Assembly (NCBI GenBank): GCA_020466095.1
Contig: CM035807.1
Location: 21,560,985-21,624,984 of the forward strand
DNA from: Chlorops oryzae
Taxonomy: Eukaryota; Arthropoda; Insecta; Diptera; Chloropidae
Reading direction: 5' to 3'
Length of the DNA stretch: 64,000 nucleotides
The notes under the pieces are model-generated. The model did not search any database and was not told the origin of the DNA. It saw only the letters and a program-made list of their open reading frames with translations. Below are positions 1 to 10,427 of the stretch, one piece after another; position 1 is the first letter of the stretch; every line of letters starts with the position of its first letter. Made by a program: the position numbers and the translations under genes.

Positions 1-247
1 TATAGCTTTATTACACGAAAATTTATTTCAAAACAGAAAGAAATTTCCAACAATGGTTTTTCATGAAAACAAACATGGACGAGAAAAAACAATGAGATAC
101 GAATAATTACAATTATTTCTATTCATGTTGCATGTTTCGGTTATTGGGTGATTTTTTTTACATGAGCTGTAGGGGTCGCTACCAGCACATGAAAGGTTAG
201 AAAACGTATTCTTTTAAGGATTTTTACTAACTAACAAAAAGAAAACA

Positions 248-775
248 AGTAAGGCGAGCCTGACAATAGAATACCCGACACAGACTCACATGTTCAAATA
301 ATTTTTAATATCAAGAGGTGTTTAAGACCATAAGGGGCTCATATACCGACTTTTAAAAGATTTCTTTATGAAAAATGCCCCTTTGCCACGCCCACTTTTT
401 AATTTTTTTTTTTGCAATTCTAATCAGAGGCTTAAATATACACTCAAATTCTAAGCCCTTCAGTGAAATATTTCGAAAAAGTCCGATTTTGTGGCAGTTT
501 TGGGATTTTTGTGACAGACCCTAGTACTGGAGGTACCCCTAAAAATGGTCCGATCGGGTCCACTCTCAAACTTGTTCTTACTCATGTCCCCGTGAGCACG
601 CATACTAAATTTTGTCGAGACAAACAGACAGACGGACAGACAGACGGGCATGGCTAAATCGAATCTCCTAGTGACGCTGATCATTTCTATATATATTTTG
701 TATGGTCTATCTCGACGGATTCTGAGTGTTACACACAACCACACAAACGCAATATACCCTCGACACAGAGTGTAT
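248..775 (+). repeat. R1 dispersed repeat, copy 1
   Basis: This matches 54213-55068 and, in reverse, the ends of 59957-61797. The head carries a TAAG..GCGAGCCTGACAATAG block followed by ATACCCGACACA. The body repeats the phrase CCCTAGTACTGGAGGTACC. The tail has a GACAGACGGACAGACAGACG stretch and a block ending near TACCCTCGACACAGAGTG. No coding potential is visible; short reading frames here are spurious. The class is not recognised. Confidence 0.75.
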
Positions 776-883
776 CTAATGATTCTCATCCAGCGAATGA
801 TATGTTTTTCTTCCTTTCTTTTTTGTTGTAATTTATCAACCTTGACTTGCGGCTTGATTGGATTTGAACTAAAAGTCTAAATA

Positions 884-2154
884 TTAGGTGTAGTAAAAAG
901 AAATCCATTATTTTTGCATTAAATTGAGGGCTTTATTTAAGATAGTTAGAATGACCCGATTTAGGTCAAATATGCGCCGTTTTTTTCGATAACTTGTTGC
1001 CATTTTAAAGGTAATTTCATTATGCCTCTCTCATAGAAGCCCTCGTTCCTATTAGCAAAAAATTGAGACAGTCGAATTTCAGAAGCCTCTCTTGAAGCGA
1101 ATTTTCACCAAAAATTGTTCGCCCATGGACGGAACAGATGGTAATCACTTGGTGCCAGGTCCGGACTATAAGGTGGATGCAGAAGAACCTCCCAACCAAA
1201 CTCCCGGAGCTTCTGGCGAGTCACTATCGAGTGTGTGGCCTGGCGTTGTCCTAGGAACACAACCTCCCTTTGGCCAAAGCTGCCGCTTATGGGCGATTGC
1301 TTCCTTCAGACGGTAATTGTTGACAGTAGAGTTCCGGTTAAGAGTTTTGCCGTATGGAGCAGCTCATAGTAGATAATTCCTGCCAATCCCACCAAACACA
1401 CAGCAAAACCTTCCTGGCCGTCAATCCTGGCTTGGCCACCGTTTCCGCCGGTTTCACCGTGTTTCGACCACGACCTTTTTCGCTGACGTTGTCGTAAGTG
1501 ACCCACTTTTCATCACCAGTCACCAACCGCTTCAGAAATGGGGCGATTTTGTTGCGGTTCAGCAGCGATTTCGCAGATGGAAATTGTCTATGAGGTTTTT
1601 TTGCGTTAACTCGTGTGGCAACCATACATCGAGCTTCTTTGTCTATCCAGCCTTATTCAAATGGTTCCAAACGGGTTTTTGTGCAATCTTTAGCTCTTTT
1701 GCAATCGAAACAGTGCTAACATGACGGTCGGACTCGATAATTTCCATGATTTTATGGACATTTTCGACAATGGCCTTCCAGTGCGTGGTGCATCCTTGAC
1801 ATCGAAGTTCCGGAACGGAATCGACGAAACCAAAATTGCGCATGATTGGCTGTTACAGTATCAGGTCCATAAAACGCCATTCACATTTTCCAGCCCCCTG
1901 GCTTGCGTTTTCTCCCTTATCGAAGAAAAACTGTAAAATGTAGCGAATTTTCTCTTTGCTCATGTCCATCTTTGACAAGCTCTCAAACAAAACTGAATCA
2001 ATCAATCAAAAAAGTGTAAAAAAAAGCTTTTTTAGTAGGAACTGTCATCTTTCTAATGCCCCCTAGCGGAACACGATCGGACTTACACAACGCGAGATGC
2101 AGATAAATAACGCCATCTATTGGAAAATAATGGATTTCTTTTTACTACACCTAA
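884..2154 (-). mobile_element. mariner transposon, complete ends
   Basis: A 31-bp perfect terminal inverted repeat begins TTAGGTGTAGTAAAAAG at 884 and is mirrored at 2154. The element is 1,271 bp, the usual mariner size, and is flanked by TA at 882-883 and 2155-2156, the expected TA target duplication. The transposase runs on the minus strand. It sits between the first R1 copy and an inverted R1 fragment. Identical ends with a frame-broken transposase suggest a moderately old insertion that may still have been mobilisable in trans. Confidence 0.95.
961..1969 (-). pseudogene. mariner transposase, frame-disrupted
   Basis: Reading leftwards from an ATG at 1969 (MDMSKEKIRYILQFFFDKGE) to a TAA at 961-963, successive pieces match mariner transposase: a helix-turn-helix segment (HVSTVSIAKELKIAQK), the first catalytic Asp in VTGDEKWVTYDN, the second in VWWDWQ, and the third in PYSPDLAPSDYHLF, then a C-terminal KLPLKWQQVIEKNGAY. 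This is the D,D34D family that cuts and pastes at TA. The span of about 336 codons is close to the normal 345. The pieces lie in different frames, so several indels have inactivated it. The wording is closest to the mellifera-like subfamily, but that is from memory. Confidence 0.93.
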
Positions 2155-2156
2155 TA

Positions 2157-2366
2157 AAGGGGTCCGATTAGAATCCAAAAAAAATTTGAAAAATTGGGCG
2201 GGCAAATGGGCGGTTTTCATAAAGAAATTTAACAAAAGTCGGTTATGGGCCCAATATGTCCTTAAACACCTCTTGATATTAAAAATTATTCGAACATAAT
2301 GCTGTGTCGGTATTCTATTGTCAGGCTCGCCTGACTATAACACCCTTACTTGTTTTCATTAAATAC
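2157..2366 (-). repeat. R1 head fragment, inverted
   Basis: The reverse complement reproduces the first 200 bases or so of R1: a TAAGGGTGTTATAG start, the GCGAGCCTGACAATAG block and the TTTTTAATATCAAGAGGTG stretch. It stops where the mariner begins. Together with 248-775 it gives an inverted pair around the mariner. Confidence 0.7.
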
Positions 2367-2608
2367 GGTCCAGTTGAACTGGAGAAATCGTGTCCGCTAG
2401 TTCAAAAAAAGTGGTTTCGAGATAAATGCGTTTCAAGTTTGAAGTTAACGCAAAAATTACTCATTTTAGCGTAGACCTTGAGCGGCAAAGAAGGCTATAT
2501 CTTCTTAACTATTCCGAATTTCACAAAATCCTTTCCGCATGATATTCTCAAATATCCAAGCTATAAAAATATGAAACAAAAATTTTCCCCAAGGAGACAA
2601 CCCCTTAA
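2367..2608. mobile_element. right half of TTAA-flanked miniature element
   Basis: It matches the right half of 23755-24493 (shared GAGATAAA.GCGTTT, CGCAAAAATTACTC and GAAGGCTATATC blocks) and ends in CCCC followed by TTAA at 2605-2608, like the other copies. The left half is not seen; the R1 fragment abuts it. Confidence 0.6.
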
Positions 2609-4217
2609 TATGTTTGAGGACATAAGCTATAAGTCTTTAACAAAGTTGAAAAATTGACACAATAGACCGGCGCATATAACACTATTTTACATCAATTTTT
2701 CTCAGGAGGTCTCAATACATTTTTCTTATGGACAAAATTTTATCTCTTTGCGGTCAATTTTTTCGATGAACTTTCTCTAAAAATATGTGTGTTTTTAGGT
2801 CTAATTTTCATGACCGATATTAAAACTTTGTTAGAAAAGGTGCTATAGCGGCGTATTTTCATTAGTTTGAGGGATATTTTGTTCAAATCACATTATGCAT
2901 TGTTGAGTTGAACTGGAAAAAACTGCAATACCATTGCAATACTGCAATGTATGTGTAAAAAAATCGCTCCAGAAAGATTTTTTGCAATATAGTTTTCGTG
3001 TTAAGAAGGCCAAAGTCCATGGAAAAAGTGCACTAAGATCTCCTGAGAAATTCAAAAATAGTTATTTGTAAACTATGTAGTGTAAAAATATTGCGAATAA
3101 ATGTTGTAATAAATTTTCAAAGTACTGAAAGAAGAACGCAATTTAATTGAAAAGACTCGAACTTCATATATTCCATAATTTTCATTGACGAATGAATGGA
3201 AATTAAAGCTTTTGATCGATTCATAATGTGACCAAGTAAATCAACATCAGATTGAAAGTCCTTTTTTGCTTGCAGGGCTTCCTTTGTCGAAAGCAGAAAG
3301 CAGGGTCCTGCATGTTTAATCATGCCGGCAAGTTTAAATAAATTGTGATTTCCTTTGTTTCCCGAACGCTTGCCATTCGCTTTGTCAAACTGGATTTAAG
3401 CGTAATTTTAATCAGTTACTTTATTAAAAAGTAATTACTCTCGAAAGCATACAATTTTCAACGCATAGCAAAATAATAAAAAAATCTGTGTGAGCCTTCG
3501 GCATTTTCTGTGTACAGCAGTAAAAACTTGAAAGCCCACACAAAAGACGAACTTAATTTCCTTCGTAAATTGTTACATAAAATGCCTTCTTCCGAACTTG
3601 TTTTTATTTTCCTTTCTGTGTTATTTTTTTATATTTATATATATAAGTATATATTCTTTCTTTTGGTCGCTTTTCCAACAATCGAGTCCCTTTTGAAGGA
3701 TTTCCAGGGCATTGTTGGTTAAACAAAACAAAATACGCAGTAAAGGTTTAAAGAATTTATGAATTAATCCACGTCGGATATAATTGTTCATTGTTGCGTA
3801 CACGAAATGTTGTTATTATATCGTACAAAGTATTATTACCGCTAATATTTGAGGTAAACAAAATGTTGGGTAGCGATAATTTAACATTTACCTCAGTCAT
3901 TAATTCGCTGTTTATATTTAGGTATTAAAATCGTGTAATGCTTTGAAAATGAAAATGAAAATCCTAATGAGCACAGCGTGATAGTTCCGTCCCGGCAGCA
4001 TTGAGACTTTAAGTTCAAATTTAGGAGCTTTTTTTTATGACTGAAGAGAAACAACACCCGGCGGGAGAACGCTACGAGGAAGAAACAAAAGAAGGCTAAC
4101 AGAAAGAAACCACCCCTCAATCAATCCTCATTGATTAACCTAATTATTCGATTTATCACCAAGTAAGTACCTATATAACTAAATCCTGAAACTTCAACAA
4201 TGTTTCAATTTGTTAGG
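2609..4217. other. intergenic, nothing recognised
   Basis: AT-rich DNA with only short reading frames in both directions. I see no protein family, RNA gene or clear repeat structure here. Confidence 0.5.
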
Positions 4218-4225
4218 TTAGTTAG

Positions 4226-4518
4226 CAGTGGCGTAACTTCACTTTGTGCGGCCCGGGAGAATGTTTTCTTCGGGGGCCCCCCTATATCATATTTATTTTC
4301 AATATAAAAGCGTATTAATAGGTAAGAATACATCTAGATGTATCGAAGGGCCGTTCATAAATGCTCGAATTTGATTTGAACAATGTGGGGAAAAATATAA
4401 TTGCGATATTTTAAAATATCTTTCGGCTGACACAGTTAGTTGACACAAGTGCGTGGGGCCCCTGGGATAGGGGCCCGGTAGATTGTCACCACGAACACCC
4501 CCGATAGTTAAGCTACTG
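4226..4518. mobile_element. hAT-like miniature element with 8-bp target duplication
   Basis: The ends are CAGTGGCGTAACTT at the left and, as reverse complement, CAGTAGCTTAACT at the right. They are flanked by an exact 8-bp direct repeat TTAGTTAG (4218-4225 and 4519-4526). The 8-bp duplication and a CA-Pu-N-G-like end are hAT hallmarks. At 293 bp it has no transposase and is non-autonomous. The interior has GGGGCCC-rich segments. Confidence 0.85.
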
Positions 4519-4526
4519 TTAGTTAG

Positions 4527-4747
4527 AATCAATTGGTCGGCCTCTGTGCTACGGCACATTGGCTGAGAGGCCAATTTACGAAGCGGGAGGCCCTTGGTTC
4601 GACTCCCAGCTGAGGTCGTGAATATTTGTGCTTTTTTTTATTATCTGTTTTTCTTTGTTTTACCATTATACGTGGTATCACAACGGGCCCATTTGATCCG
4701 TAACCGTGTCACCCTGGGTGGCAGCCACACTAACCTAACTTAACCTA
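4527..4747 (+). repeat. possible tRNA-derived SINE
   Basis: It has an exact pol III B-box (GGTTCGACTCC, 4596-4606) and a plausible A-box (TGGCTGAGAGG, 4560-4570), followed by a T-rich stretch and a non-tRNA body ending in repeated TAACCTAACTTAACC. The A-to-B spacing (25 nt) is shorter than in normal tRNAs, and I could not draw a full cloverleaf, so a SINE head is likelier than a working tRNA gene. Confidence 0.4.
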
Positions 4748-5199
4748 GGATCAAATTTTGGGAATTATAGACGATTTTTGGGAAGAGTAAAAATTCAGCA
4801 AACACATCAGTTCCTATTCGGAAAACCTCACAGGTAATATTCAGAGAAAGAAATAATTGTACTTATATTAAAATAGTATTATGAGGACGAATTGATTCGT
4901 TGAGTGCTTTTCTAATCCACCACCAATCTAAGATTTAGATATCTATCTATCGAAACAATGGAAAAGACAATATTTGAATTTGATTTAATTGTCTTAATTG
5001 AATTTGGGCTAGTCAGAAAATCGATTTTTAAGGTAGATTTAAAAAGGAAGATTTAAAACTAACGTTGCTATTGTAAGCTAAACACGCCAGAGCAAAGGAA
5101 GAAACAAGAATTGTAAGATAGTATGAAAAAGATAAAGGATAAAAAGCTTAAAAAAAAATAATAATATAAGATTTATATGGAGTATTAATATTCAAATTG
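4748..5199. other. intergenic, nothing recognised
   Basis: AT-rich sequence without a supported gene or repeat. Confidence 0.5.
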
Positions 5200-5830
5200 A
5201 TTGTTAAGATGAAGGCAGGGAGACCCCATGGCACGGGTCACGGGCTTGACGGCCCCGCCTTTCCCGAGTCGCGGTGCTAGCCGACTGCCACAGTCGTATC
5301 ATACAGACTGACCAATAAACGCATGAAAGCGAGACCCGGTCGTGGGTTAATGAGGGAAGCGTCAACTATTGACGACATTTGGGACGTACCCTGAAGTACT
5401 GCCCCAAGCATTTTCAGGGTAGGACTCCCGTTGAGAAAAGAGAGGGACGTTTTTTAGTGGATTCACCACACATCCAGTAAGGACGGATGCTTGCAATCCG
5501 AAAGGATTTTTGACCTCCTCGCCTAGATAAAAAAAAAAAAGAAAATTTATTGTTAAGATAAATGGTCGCATATTTTTTGAACAAACTGACGTTACTTATA
5601 AACTGCAAGTTTGCGGGCAGAGAGTTCCAAAGGCGAATCGAATCCAAAAATAAAAAATTGACGATCAGAGGTTAATGAGAAGTGCCTAATAGGTACTAAT
5701 TTGTTGTCCCTATTGACCATAGTGAATCTCAATTTAGCGTACAAATGCGCAGGATTTTTATCATAATTGATATTTTTCAAGAGGATTAACGAGCGTAGTC
5801 TAAGAAGGTTCTCAAAGCACATACCAGAGA
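5200..5830 (-). mobile_element. LINE 3' end fragment
   Basis: On the minus strand, two overlapping frames together give the typical C-terminus of a non-LTR retrotransposon polyprotein: LRLRSLILLKNINYDKNP, then FDSIRLWNSLPANLQFIS followed by SLFKKYATIYLN. The RLWNSLP..FK phrase is a common LINE C-terminal signature. An A-rich tract and a GC-richer 3' untranslated stretch follow down to about 5200. A frame shift lies near 5650. The LINE clade is not determined; sequence up to about 6100 may be part of it. Confidence 0.6.
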
Positions 5831-6319
5831 TGCGGTGGCTAAGGTGCGATATGTGGTCGAAACGCTATTTAAAGTATCAGCTGAATACTGGCACTGAGAC
5901 TGCCCTATTGTGGGCATTTACATTAGTCAATTGTTGACGGTAAATTTTCAGTTTTTAGGAGAGACGAAGTACGGGTAGGTAGAGAAAAGTTGAGGATTAT
6001 TTTAGTTGCACGTACTCGGTCAATCCTTTTGTGCTCTCTTTCGTTGAGTCGAACGTGACGTTGGCTGCAATTGAGTTTTTGACGTCTGCTTCATTTGCTT
6101 TCAACGATCTGAGTGTTCACATCGCGGTTTAAAAAAATAAAGGAGATCCTGTAACAACCCCCATTGACTTGCTTTTGATGATTACAAAATAAAATATTTC
6201 GTATATTATTTTTTTACCGTTTTTTAATGAATTCTTTTATGGAGATCCGAGTTCAGGCGAAAAAAATGAGAACCTTTTTTTTTGTCCGATTTTTTCCGAA
6301 AAATATGTGGTCAGGTTAA

Positions 6320-6400
6320 TCTATCTATATGTCTATCTATCTATCTATCTATCTGCCTTTATATCCATCTATATATCTGTCTGTCTATCCATATGTTTAT
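6320..6400. repeat. CTAT/CTGT microsatellite
   Basis: A run of TCTATCTATC units drifts into CTGTCTGT and CCATCTAT variants. Confidence 0.8.
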
Positions 6401-6576
6401 CTTTCTTTTTACCCATCAAACCAGTCCCGGTTATATTATAGGTAATTCTGTTAAAGTTCCGTGCCACGAGATAAGTTTGTTTTGGTGAAGATTCGAGCAC
6501 AGACGTATAAAAACGTCTAACTCGATCATTTTTAAATACAAAAATTAATCGATTTGTAATACTTAAGCTAGTATTA

Positions 6577-6731
6577 CACTGTTTGGCATTTGACCAAATA
6601 TTTCTAATAAAATATCAACCTCCTATTCATAAGCATATTTTAAATTTAAAATTTAGATAAAATTCATATCTAAAATGTGTAGGGTTAATATTTTATTTTA
6701 TTCCAAATATTTGGTCAAATGCCAAACAGTG
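6577..6731. mobile_element. 155-bp TA-flanked MITE
   Basis: A 27-bp perfect terminal inverted repeat starts CACTGTTTGGCATTTGACC and continues imperfectly (ATAAAATA). TA dinucleotides flank it at 6575-6576 and 6732-6733, as expected for a Tc1/mariner-mobilised element. The interior is AT-rich and non-coding. Confidence 0.85.
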
Positions 6732-6733
6732 TA

Positions 6734-8299
6734 TTACTGGCTTTACTAACGGCATGTAGCTATACGAGTATATCTTTTTTTATTCTCACTATTCATTAAA
6801 TCCGAAAGTTTTTCTCTTCGTAATTTAAGTGGAGAACTTTCCTTGACCAAATCACCTCTGATTTTTTTTTTTTGCCTTTTATAAAGTACCTTGAAGCTAA
6901 ATTTCCAACAACAAAGCACAATGAGTTCATTTTTAATGTTCCAAAAGCTGTTCTCGTCCCTTAACAGCTTAAATGGCCATTTTAAAAGTACAAATTTCTT
7001 ATAAAATGTCATCATTAAGAATTGATGTTGCTTCATCCTTTAAAACTTGGAAGAAAAGCATCTGCTTTAAGCCGACTGTAAAAATAAATCTTCTCGTTAC
7101 CCTAGTTTCATACAACAGCTTTAAAATCCGCGAGACCACTCAAAATAACCTCGTTACTCTTTCCTCGAATCCGCTTAAGATGCGGGATTCATGTTACGTT
7201 CGGATGCCGGAAATGGAAAATGTGAGACATTCAACAAACAACGTTTTTGCAAAGAAATAAGTGCCATTGTAGACACTGGCTACTGCCAAAACTAGAAACA
7301 TTAACAGCGTACACTCGGCCATGTATAGTAGCCCTTGTAGCTATTTTTCCCTCGCTTTCTTGTTTATTTTTTTTGTTTTTTTTTTTTTTGTAACAATAGC
7401 TACCAAAAATAGAAAGGATACACTTAAGCTCTAGCGGAAATGAAGTCTTATTGTATCCTTTTTCCTTTTATCGAACGTAGACCATGTAGGTGAGGATTTT
7501 CTGCCTTGGGTCATGTTTTTCTACAAAAAAAAAAAAAAAAAAAAAATCCGAATACTGGGGGAAGTATCTTGAATGGAATAAGAGAAAATTCAAGACAATA
7601 GAAATGGTGAAAAACACTTAAAAGCTCTTTAATTGTCTCGAAGAACATGCTCGAACGTTAATATTCAATTCGTATTTGTCATTCTGTTTCACATGCAAAT
7701 AACCTCATCGGCATTGAAAAACTATTATTAATATATATTGCTCAGTTAAGGTCTTAGACCCTAGAGGAGTTGTATCTTACCTTGTAAAAGTTTCAACACA
7801 GTGGTAGCGCTTCATAAAATTGAAATACAGCATTAATAAGAACAGGTCGTAGACTGATAGCAACCTCTGCTGACTCCTATTTTGATTTTATAAAATAAAC
7901 GTAAGTATACGATCTTTCCTTTAAATTGGCCATGTCCATCACTCGCATCGCCCATAGGTCTCAGAAATGGGTTTTTCATATATGTTTTTTTTTCATTTCA
8001 ATGGAATATCTTAAAATTTGCATTGATCATAGAGCTCCTTTCTTAGTTAGCCAGGCGATGTGTACATTTCTGTCACTGTAATTTCTTTGCTTACTTTTTC
8101 TTGTGCTTTAAAAGACCCGGCCTATCCCGGAGTCTGCAAAGCGCGACCAATTCCACCATTTTGTCCTATCGGTTGCATCCTTCGCGGTAAGTCCTACAGC
8201 CAGAATTTCCTACCTTACAACCTCAATACGCATTCGGTGATATTACAGTCGAACATCGAACGCTCGAACCTTAATATCTTGAATTTTCTAGGGTCGCAT
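6734..8299. other. intergenic, low complexity
   Basis: It holds T- and A-runs (about 7367-7390, 7526-7547) and short reading frames. A frame at about 8060-8187 encodes a hydrophobic stretch followed by a Cys-containing segment (VCKARPIPPFCPIGC) and then a GTAAGT donor-like site, but it has no ATG. I do not call it a gene. Confidence 0.45.
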
Positions 8300-8447
8300 T
8301 TAACGCGGAGCCTCCATAGGTAGGTCTTCATAGACAGGTGTCATGGGCGTTGATGCCCGCGGAGCAAGCTTCGGAGCATTGAGAGCGAATGCTTGTGTAC
8401 ATACACAAAAGGCAACAAGCAAGCTGAGAAATCGAAACCTGTTTAGT
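8300..8447 (-). CDS. possible last exon of a tiny secreted peptide
   Basis: Reading leftwards from a splice-acceptor-like GATGTCAG just before 8447, the frame gives a strong signal-peptide core (FLSLLVAFCVCTQAFA) followed by a roughly 27-residue Pro/Ala-rich tail ending PVYEDLPMEAPR and a TAA at 8300-8302. The frame also stays open upstream to an ATG-like start at 8578, but that stretch looks unlike a protein, so an upstream coding mini-exon carrying the start Met is my inference. No family is recognised. It lies in a repeat-rich region without neighbouring genes. It could be chance: the frame is short. Confidence 0.35.
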
Positions 8448-8720
8448 CTGACATCAGGCAGCGAACGAGCAAGACCTATGTCGGATGAAGCAAAAAGAGA
8501 GAACTGAAAAGGCGAAAAACGTTCTTCAGTGCAATGCACACACACACTATCGCAAGCTTTCAATGTAGTGGTGGGCATCCCTGGTCATGGGTATCAAAAA
8601 AGTTATTTAAATAATGGTGGATCAGCCCTGCAATAAATGGTCATGGGTCAATCTCGGGTTGGTTTTATAGAGGTGAGTTCCAGTCGCCTTTCCATACATT
8701 CAACTCACTTCTTTTAATAC

Positions 8721-9024
8721 AGTGGGGTCTGGTTATAAGTCGCCTCGTTATACGTCGATTCGCACTTACGTCACGTATCAATTAACACCCTGGTTCGCTA
8801 TACGTCGCAAATAGTTCGCAATTACAGCCTAACTTGAAGTTAGTAACTTCCTTATAATGACGTGGCACGGGACCAAAAAATCACTTCATTATATAGAAAT
8901 TTCATTTTACAGAAATTATTGACACGTACACTAAAAGTGGAACGAAAAGCTGTGCGTTTGAAATTATTTCATAGGAGGGAGAACTTCATTGTATAAACGT
9001 TCACTATGCGGAAGTTTGACTGTA
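8721..9024. repeat. possible pogo/Tigger-like terminal fragments
   Basis: TACAGTGGGGTCTGGTTATA at about 8720, with repeated TATACGTCG, and a segment ending CGGAAGTTTGACTGTA at 9024 both look like CAGT-type ends of pogo-group elements. The two ends do not match each other, so these are probably two separate remnants. Confidence 0.3.
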
Positions 9025-9066
9025 CATCTAAAAGTTTGGGGGAACATTTTTTTCGTCTTTTGCGCC

Positions 9067-9166
9067 NNNNNNNNNNNNNNNNNNNNNNNNNNNNNNNNNN
9101 NNNNNNNNNNNNNNNNNNNNNNNNNNNNNNNNNNNNNNNNNNNNNNNNNNNNNNNNNNNNNNNNNN
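9067..9166. other. assembly gap (100 N)
   Basis: Exactly 100 N lie next to a tandem array. A round 100 is usually a placeholder, so the true length of the satellite here is unknown. Confidence 0.98.
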
Positions 9167-10121
9167 CCCAAAATGTCTTAAAACGCATCAATTTTGCAAA
9201 TCTTTATTAATTCTAAGGCAAATAGACGCTATTGCATTTAAAATTGGCAAAAAAAAAATTTTTTGGATTTTTTTTAACAAGGGTATTATACGTCCAAATT
9301 TTTCGATAAAAAACTCAATACCCCAAAATGTCTTAAAACGCATCAATTTTGCAAATCTTTATTAATTCTAAGGCAAATAGACGCTATTGCATTTAAAATT
9401 GGCAAAAAAAAAATTTTTGGGATTTTTTTTAACAAGGGTATTAACGTCCAAATTTTTCGATAAAAAACCCAATACCCCAAAATGTCTTAAAACGCATCAA
9501 TTTTGCAAATCTTTATTAATTCTAAGGCAAATAGACGCTATTGCATTTAAAATTGGCAAAAAAAAAATTTTTTGGATTTTTTTTAACAAGGGTATTATAC
9601 GTCCAAATTTTTCGATAAAAAACTCAATACCCCAAAATGTCTTAAAACGCATCAATTTTGCAAATCTTTATTAATTCTAAGGCAAATAGACGCTATTGCA
9701 TTTAAAATTGGCAAAAAAAAAATTTTTTGGATTTTTTTTAACAAGGGTATTATACGTCCAAATTTTTCGATAAAAAACTCAATACCCCAAAATGTTTTAA
9801 AACGCATCAATTTTGCAAATCTTTATTAATTCTAAGGCAAATAGACGCTATTGCATTTAAAATTGGCAAAAAAAAAATTTTTTGGATTTTTTTTAACAAG
9901 GGTATTATACGTCCAAATTTTTCGATAAAAAACTCAATACCCCAAAATGTCTTAAAACGCATCAATTTTGCAAATCTTTATTAATTCTAAGGCAAATAGA
10001 CGCTATTGCATTTAAAATTTGCGCAAAAATAATTTTTGGGATTTTTTTTTAACAAGGGTATTATACGTCCAAATTTTTCGATAAAAAACTCAATACCCCA
10101 AAATGTCTTAAAACGCATCAA
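9167..10121. repeat. 155-bp tandem satellite
   Basis: The phrase CCCCAAAATGTCTTAAAACG recurs with starts near 9166, 9321, 9475, 9630, 9785, 9940 and 10096, giving a period of 154-156 bp and more than six units. Units are nearly identical (differences in A-run length, single bases and a slightly divergent last full unit), implying recent amplification or homogenisation. The array is cut at the left by the gap and at the right by a LINE starting inside a unit, after CATCAA. Open frames across it are artefacts. Confidence 0.95.
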
Positions 10122-10427
10122 TACAAAAGAAGCAACACTGTTGTCGCGTTCGGCTGTGTTGTTTTAAGCGCTCCAGTAAACTTTTAAATTCCGACATCCG
10201 ATTAGACAGAAAACTACAAGTTAAGTCGTATTTCCTCGCGAACGGCTGAGTATTGTTGTCCAGCCGATTCCCTGCTTTTGGGCAGTGAGTTGAGGAATTA
10301 AAATCAAATTTTCCTCAAAGTTAAGTATATTCCAAAATCCATTCATTCCTGTTTGTTTACAAAAACACTTTTATAGACAGAGACAACTGTTTGCTGCAGC
10401 TGATTCAGCTGTCAGCTGGATCAAGTG

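Noticed and set aside
3117..3323. 68-codon minus-strand frame with a somewhat protein-like look
   Set aside because: No family recognised and no splice partners; left as unannotated intergenic DNA.
4590..4612. A functional tRNA gene
   Set aside because: The B-box is exact but A/B spacing is short and no cloverleaf or anticodon arm could be drawn; SINE head preferred.
8060..8187. Cys-containing plus-strand frame with a donor-like end
   Set aside because: No ATG and only weak upstream acceptor; mentioned only as a note.
9006..9674. Frames of 95-119 codons in the satellite
   Set aside because: They repeat with the 155-bp unit and partly run through the N gap; tandem repeat by-products.
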